Source of the DNA: Streptomyces thermodiastaticus
Lineage (GTDB): Bacteria > Actinomycetota > Actinomycetes > Streptomycetales > Streptomycetaceae
Direction: 5' to 3'
Length of the DNA: 62,087 nucleotides
Assembly (NCBI RefSeq): GCF_014656135.1
Contig: NZ_BNBV01000032.1
Span: 1-62,087 of the forward strand
Positions within the stretch are counted from its first letter, which is position 1. The number at the start of each line of letters is the position of its first letter. Of the stretch, positions 25,054-34,123 are shown piece by piece. The notes beneath the pieces are model-generated. The model did no database searches and was not told the origin of the DNA. It saw only the letters and a program-made list of their open reading frames with translations. Position numbers and translations under genes: made by a program.

Positions 25054-25722
25054 TTGCTCAGCTCGTCGCGGACCACGCACCCCGGATCACCGGGCACTCC
25101 GGCCCGGATACCGGTGACCGTGCAGGCCACGGACCCGATCCTGCGCGAGGGAGTGCTCAGCCAGCTCCGCCGCCATCCGGAGGTCGAACTGCGGGAGGAG
25201 AACCGTTCGGGTCCCGGAACGGTGGCGGTGCTCGTCGACGACACGCTGGACGACGACGCGCTGGCCCGGCTGCGCCGGGTGGTGCGCGGCGAGGGGGCGC
25301 GGGCGGTGCTCGTCGTCAGCTCGCTGCGGGAGTCCGGGCTGCTGGACGCGATCGAGTGCGGGGTGGGCGCCGTCGTGTGGCGCCATGAAGCCAGTGCCCA
25401 CCGCCTGGTGCAGGCCGTGGTCAAGGCCTCCCGCGGGGACGGGGATCTGCCCGCCGATCTGCTGGGCCGGCTGATGAGCCGGGTGGGGACGCTGCGCCGC
25501 AGTGCGGCAGCCGGGGGCGGCCCGGTCCCCTCGGGCCTGACGGCGCGTGAGATCGACGTGCTGCGTCTGGTCGCCGAGGGTCTCGACACCGGGGAGATCG
25601 CCGGCAAGCTGTCCTACTCCGAACGCACCGTCAAAAACGTCATTCACGGTCTGACCACCCGGCTGCACCTGCGCAACCGGGCCCATGCCGTGGCCTATGC
25701 CCTGCGGGAAGGCTACATCTGA
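25054..25722 (+). CDS. LuxR-family response-regulator-like protein
   Basis: A 222-residue regulator. Residues from about 20 to 125 have the pattern of a degenerate receiver domain (VTVQATDPILREGVLSQL, VAVLVDDTLDDDAL, AVLVVSSLRESGLLDAIECG, GAVVWRHEASAHRL), but the phosphoacceptor region reads LVDDTLDDD, so phosphorylation is doubtful. The C-terminal LuxR domain is GLTAREIDVLRLVAEGLDTG through SERTVKNVIHGL. TTG 25054 is chosen because GGGGGA lies six bases before it; GTG 25114 is the alternative. It precedes the injection-system genes on the same strand, 205 bases upstream, and faces the LAL regulator. Confidence 0.82.
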   Translation: MLSSSRTTHPGSPGTPARIPVTVQATDPILREGVLSQLRRHPEVELREENRSGPGTVAVLVDDTLDDDALARLRRVVRGEGARAVLVVSSLRESGLLDAIECGVGAVVWRHEASAHRLVQAVVKASRGDGDLPADLLGRLMSRVGTLRRSAAAGGGPVPSGLTAREIDVLRLVAEGLDTGEIAGKLSYSERTVKNVIHGLTTRLHLRNRAHAVAYALREGYI

Positions 25723-25926
25723 CCGAACGAGCAGACCGCACCGGCCCCGGGGGCAGCCCTCCTGCCCGGCCGCCGTCCCCGGCGCGCCTGGGACGGCGGC
25801 CGGGTGCGCGGCAGGATCGGCGGCGGTCCGCCGCCCGGCGCACGCCGGGACGGCACAGGACGCACGGCCGGACGAGGCACCGGCCCGGGACGGCACGACG
25901 GTCGAGCACGGCAGGGTGACAGCACG

Positions 25927-26601
25927 GTGATCCACGAGGTGGACGAGGTCCTTCGGACCCTGCTGCGCGGCGGCGCGCTGGCCGGTTCCGGGGTGGAGAT
26001 CGACTTCGACGCCCCCACCCGCGACTGGGCCGCCCGCCGCAACACGCCCACGATCAACGCGTATCTGTACGACATCCGCGAGGACACCGCCCGTCGGCAG
26101 ACCGGTCAGCTGCCCGTGGTCGACGAGCGCGACGTGGTCGTCAGACGGCGCCGGCCGCCGCGCTGGTTCCGGCTGTCGTACCTGATCACAGCGTGGACGA
26201 AGAAGGCGCAGGACGAACACCGGCTGCTGTCGGCCGCGTTGGCGACGCTGCTGCCCCACGAGCTGCTGCCGTCCGACCGGCTGCCCGGCCCGCTGGGCGC
26301 TCTGGGCATGACGGTGCCGCTGTCGGTGTCCGGCAACCGGGCGGAGTCCCGGTCGCTCGCCGAGATCTGGTCGGCGCTCGGCGGTGAACTCAAGCCGTCG
26401 CTGGACCTGGTGGCCACCGTGCCCTTCCCCGCCTACCCCGACTACGACGCCGGCCCGCCCGTCACCGAGGGCGCGGTGGTGCGGGCGCGTGCCGTGGACG
26501 GCGGCGCGGACGCGGAGGAGCGCGCCCACCGTCCCCACCAGGTGGCGGCCGCCCGGGCAGCCCGGGCCGCCGGCCGGCGCGGAACGGCTGCGGCGCCGTG
26601 A
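25927..26601 (+). CDS. cis16: CIS terminator-type protein, DUF4255 (Pvc16-like)
   Basis: A 224-residue cytoplasmic protein. Residues 1-180 match the DUF4255 domain: VIHEVDEVLRTLL, VEIDFDAPTRDWAARRNTPTINAYLYDI (the NxxLYxI signature), LSYLITAWTK and LLSAALATLLPHELLP. In extracellular and cytoplasmic injection systems this family caps the tube/sheath end (Afp16/Pvc16). The C-terminal 45 residues are basic and disordered. GTG 25927 opens the family domain at once. Its stop overlaps the ATPase start (GTGA). Confidence 0.87.
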   Translation: MIHEVDEVLRTLLRGGALAGSGVEIDFDAPTRDWAARRNTPTINAYLYDIREDTARRQTGQLPVVDERDVVVRRRRPPRWFRLSYLITAWTKKAQDEHRLLSAALATLLPHELLPSDRLPGPLGALGMTVPLSVSGNRAESRSLAEIWSALGGELKPSLDLVATVPFPAYPDYDAGPPVTEGAVVRARAVDGGADAEERAHRPHQVAAARAARAAGRRGTAAAP

Positions 26602-28700
26602 CCGCCCCGCACCCGTCCCCCGGCGCGTCGGCGCCGCACCGCGCAGACGACGCCCCGGTGTCCGTGCCGCCGTCCGGTGACGCGCCGCGGGCCGCCGCGA
26701 CGCTGCTGGCCCGGCTGGCCGCGCTGCGCGAGCGGGTCGCCCTGCTGGTGGACCACCGCTCCACCGGGGATCCCACCGCCGCCGACCCGCTGCGTGGCCT
26801 GTATCTCACGGAGGAGGCCGTACGGCACCTGCTGCGGCCCGCGGACGCCCCGCCCGGCGCCGTCTGTGAAGACGGCCTGCCCGGTACGCTCCTGGCCGCG
26901 GGCGCCGCCGACGGCACCCCGGCGCAGGACCGGCTGGCCGCACTGTGCGCGCGGCTCGGCCTGACGGAACTGGACGCGGCCCTGCTGGTGATCGCCCTCG
27001 CGCCCGACCTGGACCGCTCCTTCGAGCAGTTCTACGGCTACCTGAACGACGACGTCAGCCGGCGGCGGGCGACCGTCGCGCTCGCCCTCGACCTGTGCGG
27101 CGTCCCGGCCCACGCGGCGCCCGCCCGGGCCCGGCTGCATCCCGCGGCCCCGCTGGCCGCGCTCGGCCTGCTCACCGTGGAGGAGCCCGAACGGCCGCTG
27201 CTCAGCCGGTCGTTGCGGGTGCCCGACCGGGTCGTCGCCCATCTGCTGGGCGACGACACCCCCGATCCCGATCTGTCCGGACATCTGCGTCCGCTGCCCG
27301 CGCCCGCGCACGACGGCGACGAGGACGGGGAGTCGGCCCGCCTCGCCCGCCGGCTGGCCGCCCGGCTCGCCGACGGCGCCCCGGTCACGGTCTGCCTCCG
27401 CGAGGACCGCGAGGGCGACGGCCTGGCGTGTGCCGCCCTCGCGCTGTCCGCCGCCGGGCGGCCGGTCCTGCACTTCGCCGGGCCCGCGGAGCAGGTGCCC
27501 GCCCTGCTGCTTCAGGCCCGGCTGACCGGGAGCGTGGTCGTCGTCTCCGGGCTGCCCGAGGACCCGGCGGCGCTGCTGCGGCCGCTCGCCGCGGCGGACG
27601 TACCGGTGCTGGTCACCGGGCGACGCTCCTACGATCCCGCCTGGTGCGGCCCGGGCACCGCCGGCCCGCTGGTGGTGGAGGTGCCCCGACGCCCCGCCGG
27701 AGCGGTGTCCGCCTGGGCGGCCGTGCTCGGGGCGGACCCGGGCTTCGACCTGGCCGCCACCGTCGCCCCGTACCGCCTCTCCGACGACCGTGCCGCCCGG
27801 GCCGCCCGGGCCGCCCTGGACCTCGCGGCCTTCGAGGGCGTCCCGGTCTCCCCGGCTCATGTGCGGCTGGCTGCACGCCGGCAGTCCGCGTCGGGGCTGG
27901 AGCGGCACGCCCGCCGGATCCGCCCCGCCGTCGGCTGGGACGACCTGGTCCTGCCCGCCGAACCCCTCGCCCGGCTGCGGGAGCTGGCGGTGCGCGCCCG
28001 CCACCGCGACCGGGTGCTCGGCGACTGGCGGCTCAGCGCGGGCGGCGGCCGGGGCCGGGGTGTGCTCGCGCTGTTCGCCGGCGAGTCCGGCACCGGCAAG
28101 ACGCTCTCGGCGGAGGTGGTGGCGGCCGAGCTGGGCCTGGACCTGTACGTCGTCCAGCTGTCGTCGGTGGTGGACAAGTACGTCGGCGAGACCGAGAAGA
28201 ACCTGGAGCGGATCTTCACCGAGGCGGACCGCACCGACGCGGTACTGCTCTTCGACGAGGCCGACGCGGTGTTCGGCAAGCGCTCGGAGGTGAAGGACTC
28301 CCACGACCGGTACGCGAACATGGAGAGCGCGTATCTGCTGCAGCGGCTGGAGTCGTTCGACGGGATCGCCGTGCTCACCACGAATCTGCGCGCCAACATC
28401 GACGAGGCGTTCACCCGGCGGCTGGACCTGGTGGTGGACTTCCCGTTCCCGGACGCCCGGCAGCGGCTGGCCCTGTGGCGGCACAGCCTGGCGCACGTGC
28501 CCTGCGCGGACGACGCCGATCCGGGCGAGGTCGCCGAGGAGTTCGAGCTGGCCGGCGGGGCGATCCGCAGCGCCGTGGTGACGGCCGCCTACCTCGCCGC
28601 CGGCCGCGGCGACCGGGTCACCGCGGCCGATCTGCTGGAGGGTGCGCGCCGCGAGTACCGCAAGGCGGGCCGGCTGCTGCCGGGCCGCGGGGCCTGGTAG
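26598..28700 (+). CDS. cis15: CIS AAA+ ATPase (Pvc15-like)
   Basis: A 700-residue protein with one intact AAA+ module. The N-terminal 430 residues are a winged-helix/degenerate part with no P-loop (LTELDAALLVIALAPDLDRSFEQFYGYLNDD). Then come Walker A GESGTGKT (residues 495-502), Walker B VLLFDEADAVFG, sensor-1 VLTTNL and the arginine finger segment DEAFTRRLD. The phrase YVGETEKNLERIF is typical of this family. Afp15/Pvc15 ATPases remodel or load cargo and are needed for CIS assembly. The start overlaps the previous gene. It ends 34 bases before a convergent membrane-protein gene. Confidence 0.9.
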   Translation: MTAPHPSPGASAPHRADDAPVSVPPSGDAPRAAATLLARLAALRERVALLVDHRSTGDPTAADPLRGLYLTEEAVRHLLRPADAPPGAVCEDGLPGTLLAAGAADGTPAQDRLAALCARLGLTELDAALLVIALAPDLDRSFEQFYGYLNDDVSRRRATVALALDLCGVPAHAAPARARLHPAAPLAALGLLTVEEPERPLLSRSLRVPDRVVAHLLGDDTPDPDLSGHLRPLPAPAHDGDEDGESARLARRLAARLADGAPVTVCLREDREGDGLACAALALSAAGRPVLHFAGPAEQVPALLLQARLTGSVVVVSGLPEDPAALLRPLAAADVPVLVTGRRSYDPAWCGPGTAGPLVVEVPRRPAGAVSAWAAVLGADPGFDLAATVAPYRLSDDRAARAARAALDLAAFEGVPVSPAHVRLAARRQSASGLERHARRIRPAVGWDDLVLPAEPLARLRELAVRARHRDRVLGDWRLSAGGGRGRGVLALFAGESGTGKTLSAEVVAAELGLDLYVVQLSSVVDKYVGETEKNLERIFTEADRTDAVLLFDEADAVFGKRSEVKDSHDRYANMESAYLLQRLESFDGIAVLTTNLRANIDEAFTRRLDLVVDFPFPDARQRLALWRHSLAHVPCADDADPGEVAEEFELAGGAIRSAVVTAAYLAAGRGDRVTAADLLEGARREYRKAGRLLPGRGAW

Positions 28701-28734
28701 GCGCGCACCCGGCGCGGCGACGGCGGCCGCCGGC

Positions 28735-30168
28735 TCACTGCGACGCGGAGGGGACGATCTCCCACTCCTGGTCGTCGGTGTTGGAGCAGTGGTAGAGCGT
28801 CAGCCTGGTCTTGTCGCCGCCGGTGCTGAAACCCTCCACGTTCAGGCACTTGTTGTCGCTGGCGAAGTTGCGGATCCAGTAGGCGCCGCTCTGCTGCTTG
28901 TCCAGCCACCACAGCTGGTTGTCCGCCGTGGTGCCGTCGCAGGTGTACTCGGTGATCGGGGTCTGCACGGGGGCTGCCCCGTAGTCGGGCAGGTCCATGC
29001 AGAGCCCGTCCTTGACGTTGCGGATCTGGAAGAGGGGATTGCCCGCGGGTCCGCCGTCGGGGTACCTCACCTCCAGGTTCCACACCTGGTTGTTGTTCGA
29101 GGTGCCGTCGCAGGTGTACTCGTACACCGTCCCGTCGAGCGTGCCCTTGTCGTACCCGGGGATGTCCGCGCACTTGTGGGTGGTGGTGTTGCGCAGCAGC
29201 ACGTGCGAGGCCGGCACGACGGGCTTCTCCTCGTCCTTCTTCTGCTCACCGCCGCCCCCGCCACCGCCGCCGTCGTCGCCGCCGTCGTCGTCGCCGCCGT
29301 CGGCCGGGGCCTGCCGCGTCGGTGTCTGCTCGGGCTCGGGCGGGGGTGCCTGGCTCAGCGGCGCGCTGGGGGTGGGCGAGGGCGCGAGGGTGCTGCCGGC
29401 CTCGGCGAGTTTCTCGGTGGCCGTGCTCTTGACGTTCGGCTTGTAGGCGATCCACAGCATCGTGAAGGTGATGCCGAGGGCCACCGCGACACCGAGGAAG
29501 GTGGCGAGCCAGCGGGGCAGGAACCCGCGCTGGATGTAGGTGCCCTCCACCGGCAGCGGGTGGGCGCCGGAGCGCAGCACGGACAGGGTGTACGGGCGCT
29601 GCTCCTTGCCCCCGAACCAGATGATCTTGCGCGGCCTGAGGGTGGCCTTGACGAAGGCGGCCCGGCCCGGCTCGATCTGCACATTGCTCGGGTGGAGGTC
29701 GTAGGAGAGCTGGTCACCGTTGTCGCTGCCGCTCACGGACGCGGTGACCTTGGTGTTGCCGAGGTTGTCGACGGCCAGCTGGGGGCGGCCGCGGAACCGG
29801 CCCTTGACGGTGGGCGGCACCAGCTCGGCCCGCACCTCGGTGAAGGGCGTGATCGTGAGGTTGCCCTCGGGGACGGTGACGGCCTCCGGGTGCTCGGTCG
29901 GGGTGATGCGGACGGCGTACGGGTGCGGTCCGGCGGCGGCGTCCGGTGTCCGGGGCGGGGCGAAGGTCAGCTCCACCGTCCCGGTGGTGCCCGGGTACAG
30001 CCGCAGGGTCTGCGGTTCGACGGTAATCCAGGGGGCGATGTCGCCGACCGGTTCGAAACGGTACTCGTCGACGACGTCGCCGGTGTTGCGCAACCGCAGC
30101 CGCACCCGTGTACTGCCACCCGGGTCGACAGTCGCCGAGGCCGGTTCCAGAGAAGTCCAAAGGCTCAC
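28735..30168 (-). CDS. CIS-locus membrane protein with an outward ricin-type lectin domain
   Basis: A 477-residue single-pass protein. Residues 1-205 have an Ig-like/COG1470-like beta fold (MSLWTSLEPASATVDPGG, TGTVELTFAPP) and no signal peptide, so they face the cytoplasm. A membrane helix lies at about 219-241. A disordered Pro/Gly/Asp stretch (about 255-315, with a run of nine glycines) leads to a ricin B-type lectin domain (about 320-475) with QVWNLEV, LCMDLPDYG, QLWWLDK and EWEIVP. It could tether the injection machine to the membrane while binding wall glycans. The locus has a second protein of this build (43528-45096); one of them may correspond to the anchor published as CisA, but I cannot say which. 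It has no operon partner. Confidence 0.82.
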   Translation of the reverse strand: MSLWTSLEPASATVDPGGSTRVRLRLRNTGDVVDEYRFEPVGDIAPWITVEPQTLRLYPGTTGTVELTFAPPRTPDAAAGPHPYAVRITPTEHPEAVTVPEGNLTITPFTEVRAELVPPTVKGRFRGRPQLAVDNLGNTKVTASVSGSDNGDQLSYDLHPSNVQIEPGRAAFVKATLRPRKIIWFGGKEQRPYTLSVLRSGAHPLPVEGTYIQRGFLPRWLATFLGVAVALGITFTMLWIAYKPNVKSTATEKLAEAGSTLAPSPTPSAPLSQAPPPEPEQTPTRQAPADGGDDDGGDDGGGGGGGGEQKKDEEKPVVPASHVLLRNTTTHKCADIPGYDKGTLDGTVYEYTCDGTSNNNQVWNLEVRYPDGGPAGNPLFQIRNVKDGLCMDLPDYGAAPVQTPITEYTCDGTTADNQLWWLDKQQSGAYWIRNFASDNKCLNVEGFSTGGDKTRLTLYHCSNTDDQEWEIVPSASQ

Positions 30169-30300
30169 GCCCGTGGACGCTAGACCGCGCCTGGCGGCTC
30201 GTCAGGAGTCCTATGGGCAGGATCGCTGCCCGAACGTCCGGGACGCGCGGCACCCGGCCGGCGGTGCGGGACGGGGCCCGGCGAGGCCGGGCGGCCCAGG

Positions 30301-31098
30301 TCAGGCCGCGCGCTGGTACTTGCCGTCGGTGCCGCGCGACCAGCCTCCGCGGTCGTGGTCCAGGCCGACGTCCGGCCCGTGCTTCGTGCAGGCCTCGACC
30401 AGCGGGTCGATGAACTGCTCCTGCAGCTTGTCGTCGGGGATGGAGCCCGGGTCGGCGCTGCGGTAGGCGCTGATGAAGTCGTAGACGCGTTGGAGTTCCG
30501 CGGAGCGCGGGGTCGTGGTGCCGTGCCTGCGGTTGAGGTCGGGGCCGCTGCTGCCGGGGTCGTCGTTGCGCTGTTCCGGCCGCGGCCCGATGACGAAGTT
30601 CGCGGGCACGTTGGCCAGGGCCGACTGCAGTCTGTCCGCGGTGACCGAGGCGACGTCCGGGAAACCTGCCGTGGGGGCGACCGGGGCCACCTGCCGCACC
30701 ACCGACTGCTGCTGTGCGGGGGTGAGCAGACCGGCGAGATGCTTCAGGTCCGACTTGGGCACGATGTGGTGCAGCGTGTCCGCCAGGTCGGCGACGGCCG
30801 GGGCCACGCTCCGCTTGTACGCCTTCAGTTCCGCCTTGGTGCGGGAGTTCTTCCAGTCGTCCTTCTTCTTGGCCCGCTGCACGACGGCGTCCGAGCCGAC
30901 CGCACGCCGCACCGCGGGGTGGTGGCCGCAGCCCGCCGTGTGCGGGTGTCGTTCGTCCGTCAGGGCCCGGGCGACGGCGGCGTTGTCGGCCAGCCGCTGC
31001 AGCGCCAGCACCCGCTGCACGGCCGTCGGCGGACCCGCCGGGCGGCGGCCCGCGTCCGGTGCGACGGCTCGCCTCTCCGGTGCTCCGTGTGCGCGCAC
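30301..31098 (-). CDS. Putative CIS effector with a His-His nuclease-like motif
   Basis: A 265-residue protein encoded between the lectin membrane protein and the sheath gene. The N-terminal part has VLALQRLADNAAVARAL, close to the LQRxAGNAAV phrase that recurs in actinobacterial CIS-associated proteins, and two VQR triplets. After a basic linker (VVQRAKKKDDWKNS) the C-terminal part contains DTLHHIVPKSDLKHL and, later, FVIGPRPEQRNDDPG and GPDLNRRHG. An HHIVPK motif followed by an Asn-containing segment recalls His-Me finger (HNH-like) toxins; this is inference. GTG 31098 is chosen for AAGGGAGA just upstream; an ATG at 31155 is also in frame. No immunity gene is adjacent. Confidence 0.6.
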   Translation of the reverse strand: MRAHGAPERRAVAPDAGRRPAGPPTAVQRVLALQRLADNAAVARALTDERHPHTAGCGHHPAVRRAVGSDAVVQRAKKKDDWKNSRTKAELKAYKRSVAPAVADLADTLHHIVPKSDLKHLAGLLTPAQQQSVVRQVAPVAPTAGFPDVASVTADRLQSALANVPANFVIGPRPEQRNDDPGSSGPDLNRRHGTTTPRSAELQRVYDFISAYRSADPGSIPDDKLQEQFIDPLVEACTKHGPDVGLDHDRGGWSRGTDGKYQRAA

Positions 31099-31314
31099 GC
31101 TTCTCCCTTCCGACGTCCGGTGACGGTCCTCCACCGTGTCCTTTCCGCGTGACACGGGTGAAGGGCCGAAAGGGCAGGCACGGGGGCAGCACGGCGGGCT
31201 GCCCCGGAGGGCAACGACGGTGCCCCCGACCGGGGACCGGGGGACGTTTCGAGCGGCGCGCTTCGCGCGTGAGGGTGGACGTGTTCCCTACTCGTACCCC
31301 GAGGAGTGCACAGC
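31099..31314. promoter_or_regulatory. Divergent promoter region of the CIS structural genes
   Basis: 216 bases between the effector gene (minus) and the sheath gene (plus). It must hold promoters in both directions. A small hairpin GCGCG-CTT-CGCGC lies at about 31256-31270. I see no confident -35/-10 pair. The sheath ribosome site GAGGAG lies at 31301-31306. Confidence 0.4.
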
Positions 31315-32928
31315 ATGCCGTCCTACCTGTCACCCGGCGTCTACGTCGAGGAGGTGGCCAGCGGTTCACGTCCGATCGAAGGTGTGGGCACCTCGGTGGC
31401 GGCCTTCGTCGGGCTCGCCCCGACCGGGCCGCTGAACGAGCCGACCCTGGTGACCAACTGGAGCCAGTACGTCGCGTCCTTCGGCGAGTTCACCGACGGG
31501 TACTACCTGGCCCACGCCGTCTACGGCTTCTTCCAGAACGGCGGTTCGGCGGCATATGTGGTGCGTGTCGGCGGCAGCGCCGAGGGTGCGGCCGCGGACG
31601 CCGGCCAGGCGGCCGCCGCGGCGCCGGCCGCGGTGGGTGCGCCGGCCGCTCCGGCCGCGCTGCCGCCGGGCGAGCCGCAGCAGCTGGGCACGTTCGCGGT
31701 GTCGGCCATCGCCCCCGCCGGCAGCGGCTCGCTGAGCGTGGAGGTCACCGACCCGGAGGGCGAGGGCGCCGCCGAGCGGTTCCGGCTGATCGTGCGGGAC
31801 GGCGACAAGGCCGTGGAGACGTTCGACGTCACCGCCAAGAAGGGCAGCCGCAACTACGTCGTCACCCAGGTCAAGGACCGCTCCCGGTTCATCGCGGTGA
31901 CCGAGACCGCGCCGGCCTCGCAGCTGGCCCGCCCGGACAACCAGACCGTCGCCCTGCCCGCCCCGGCCCCTGCCGCCGCGCCCGCCGTGCCGGCCGCCGC
32001 GGCGGCCCCGCAGCCGCACCCGGGCCCCTCCGAGTACATCGGCGACTCCGCGGACCGCACCGGTTTCGGCGGTCTGGAGGCCGTCGACGAGGTCTCCATG
32101 GTGGCGGTGCCCGACCTGATGGCCGCCTACCAGCGCGGTGCCCTCGACCTGGAGGCGGTCAAGGCGGTGCAGCTCGGCCTGATCGCGCACTGCGAGCTGA
32201 TGGGCGACCGGGTCGCGGTCATCGACCCGCCGCCGGGACTGAACGCCCGTCAGGTCCAGCAGTGGCGGCAGGAGACGGCCGGCTACGACTCCAAGTACGC
32301 CGCCCTCTACTACCCGTGGATCAAGATCTTCGACCCGAGCAGCGGCCAGTCCCGGCTGGTCCCGCCGAGCGGCCACGTGGCCGGCGTCTGGGCCCGCAAC
32401 GACTCCGAGCGCGGTGTGCACAAGGCGCCCGCCAACGAGGTGGTGCGCGGCGCGGTGGACCTGGAGACCCAGATCACCCGCGGTGAGCAGGACCTGCTCA
32501 ACCCGATCGGCGTCAACTGCATCCGCGCCTTCCCGGGCCGCGGCATCCGGGTGTGGGGCGCCCGCACCCTGTCCTCCGACCCGGCCTGGCGCTACCTGAA
32601 CATCCGCCGGTACTTCAACTACCTGGAGGAGTCGATCCTCATCGGCACCCAGTGGGTGGTGTTCGAGCCGAACGACCACGCGCTGTGGGCCCGCATCCGG
32701 CGCAACATCTCGGCGTTCCTGGTCAACGAGTGGCGCAGCGGTGCCCTGTTCGGGCAGCGGCCCGAGGAGGCCTTCTACGTCAAGTGCGACGAGGAGACCA
32801 ACCCGCCGGAGTCGGTGGACCTCGGCCGGGTGATCTGCGAGATCGGCGTCGCACCGGTCAAGCCGGCCGAGTTCGTCATCTTCCGTCTGGCGCAGTTCTC
32901 CAGCGGCAGCGGCGAGCTGGAGGAGTAG
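31315..32928 (+). CDS. cis2: CIS contractile sheath protein
   Basis: A 537-residue tail sheath protein, the contracting outer cylinder. The N-terminus SYLSPGVYVEEVASGSRPIEGVGTS is the signature of phage-tail-sheath/Pvc2 proteins, followed by GYYLAHAVYGFFQNGGSAAYVVRVGG. An alanine/proline-rich insertion (about 85-125) and a beta domain (about 125-260) decorate the surface. The core resumes with VDEVSMVAVPDLM and ends with the conserved block WRYLNIRRYFNYLEESILIGTQWVVFEPND, where sheath subunits interlock. ATG 31315 has GAGGAG nine bases upstream. Only one sheath gene is present, versus three in Afp/PVC. It is followed after 59 bases by the first tube gene. Confidence 0.95.
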   Translation: MPSYLSPGVYVEEVASGSRPIEGVGTSVAAFVGLAPTGPLNEPTLVTNWSQYVASFGEFTDGYYLAHAVYGFFQNGGSAAYVVRVGGSAEGAAADAGQAAAAAPAAVGAPAAPAALPPGEPQQLGTFAVSAIAPAGSGSLSVEVTDPEGEGAAERFRLIVRDGDKAVETFDVTAKKGSRNYVVTQVKDRSRFIAVTETAPASQLARPDNQTVALPAPAPAAAPAVPAAAAAPQPHPGPSEYIGDSADRTGFGGLEAVDEVSMVAVPDLMAAYQRGALDLEAVKAVQLGLIAHCELMGDRVAVIDPPPGLNARQVQQWRQETAGYDSKYAALYYPWIKIFDPSSGQSRLVPPSGHVAGVWARNDSERGVHKAPANEVVRGAVDLETQITRGEQDLLNPIGVNCIRAFPGRGIRVWGARTLSSDPAWRYLNIRRYFNYLEESILIGTQWVVFEPNDHALWARIRRNISAFLVNEWRSGALFGQRPEEAFYVKCDEETNPPESVDLGRVICEIGVAPVKPAEFVIFRLAQFSSGSGELEE

Positions 32929-32987
32929 GCGGGCAGGCCGCCCGCCGCTCCGCGTCGTCTTCCCTCCCCTAGAAGGACATCCCACAC

Positions 32988-33431
32988 ATGAGTCTCCAGC
33001 CGGGTGACGCCCTCACCTCGCACAATTTCGGCCTGCAGATCGACGGTGTGATGGTCGAGTACCTCGCCGAGGTCAGCGGCCTCAGCATCGAGCAGGACGT
33101 CATCACCTATCAGCAGAACACGCCCAACGGCCAGAACGTGGTCAAGAACCTGCCGGGTGTGAAGAAGAACGGCACCTGCACGGTCGTCCGCGGTATGACC
33201 CAGTCGGCGTCGTTCACGCAGTGGATCAACCAGTCCATCAACGGGCAGATGTCCTCGGCCCGCAAGAACGCGTCGATCATCATGATGGACTTCGAGAACA
33301 ACCCGGTGAAGCGCTACCACCTGCGCAACGCCTGGTGCAGCAAGATCGACGCGAGCACGGTGAAGGCGGGCGAGGCGTCCGCTCTCACCGAGACCGTGAC
33401 CATCACGTTCGAAGAACTGGTCATCGAGTAA
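32988..33431 (+). CDS. cis1a: CIS inner tube protein 1 (Pvc1-like)
   Basis: A 147-residue gp19/Hcp-like tube protein that stacks in hexamers inside the sheath. Visible family features are LTSHNFGLQIDGVMVEYLAEVSGL at the start, the paired-strand GVKKNGTCTVVRGMTQSASF and RYHLRNAWCSKIDASTVKAGEAS, and the closing strand TVTITFEELVIE. ATG 32988 has AAGGA eleven bases upstream. Its stop overlaps the next start (TAATG). Confidence 0.93.
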   Translation: MSLQPGDALTSHNFGLQIDGVMVEYLAEVSGLSIEQDVITYQQNTPNGQNVVKNLPGVKKNGTCTVVRGMTQSASFTQWINQSINGQMSSARKNASIIMMDFENNPVKRYHLRNAWCSKIDASTVKAGEASALTETVTITFEELVIE

Positions 33432-33967
33432 TGCGGCGGACGGCTGCCAGGGCCGGCAGGGTCACCCACGCCGGCCCGGACGGAGTGGAGACGGCTCCGG
33501 GTGCGGACGGCGCGGGGCAGGCGCCGCCGCAGGCCGGGGACCGGACGCCGGGCGCGGCCGCCGCGCCCGGCGGGCAGCAGCCGCTGCGTCAGGAGCCGCT
33601 GCGCACCGAGTTCCCCTTCCAGCTGCCGCGCGGCTACGTCGACGAGTCGGGCACCGTCCACCGCGACGGGACGATGCGGCTGTCGACGGCGCGGGACGAA
33701 CTCGTCCCGCTGCGCGACGTGCGGGTGCAGGAGAACCCGGCCTACCTGTCGGTCGTCCTGCTGGGCCGGGTCATCACCCGCCTCGGCACGCTGCCCATGG
33801 TCCACGACGGGATCGTGGAGAACATGTTCGCCTCCGATCTGGCGTACCTGCAGGACTTCTACCGCCAGATCAACGCCGAGGGGCACACCCGTGCCGCCGT
33901 ACGGTGCCCGCACTGCTCCGAGCCCTTCGAGGTGGAACTCGGCGGGAGCCGCCTGGGGGAATCGTGA
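33431..33967 (+). CDS. CIS-locus protein with a CPHC motif, tail-assembly-like
   Basis: A 178-residue protein. The first 55 residues are disordered. The rest, from TEFPFQLPRGYVDESG through STARDELVPLRDVRVQENPAYL and LGRVITRLGTLPMV, resembles proteins in phage and CIS loci described as tail-assembly proteins. Near the end is CPHCSEPFEVEL, a single CxxC that could be half of a zinc site. Its position right after the first tube gene and overlaps on both sides (TAATG before, GTGA after) put it in the structural operon. Role inferred from context only. Confidence 0.65.
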   Translation: MRRTAARAGRVTHAGPDGVETAPGADGAGQAPPQAGDRTPGAAAAPGGQQPLRQEPLRTEFPFQLPRGYVDESGTVHRDGTMRLSTARDELVPLRDVRVQENPAYLSVVLLGRVITRLGTLPMVHDGIVENMFASDLAYLQDFYRQINAEGHTRAAVRCPHCSEPFEVELGGSRLGES

Positions 33968-34122
33968 CGTACGCGACCGACCGGCTGCACGAGGAGATCG
34001 CGTACATCGCCTACCACTTCCACTGGAGCCTGGAGGAGATCCTGGACCTGGAACACCACGACCGCCGCCGGTACGCGGGCGAGATCGCGTCCCTGGTGAC
34101 GCGTGCCGGAGCGGAGGACTGA
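33964..34122 (+). CDS. Very small CIS protein (52 residues)
   Basis: A 52-residue protein starting at GTG 33964, overlapping the previous stop. The sequence TYATDRLHEEIAYIAYHFHW followed by SLEEILDLEHHDRRRYAGEI is helical, histidine-rich and well conserved-looking. Afp and PVC loci also have one tiny protein (Afp6/Pvc6) between a tube gene and the LysM hub gene, so this may be its counterpart, perhaps an assembly factor; that link rests on size and position. Confidence 0.7.
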   Translation: MTYATDRLHEEIAYIAYHFHWSLEEILDLEHHDRRRYAGEIASLVTRAGAED

Positions 34123-34123
34123 C

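Noticed and set aside
25054..25722. A true two-component response regulator with a nearby kinase
   Set aside because: The receiver-like domain lacks a convincing phosphoacceptor site and no histidine kinase is adjacent; the conservon kinase is 20 kb away in another operon.
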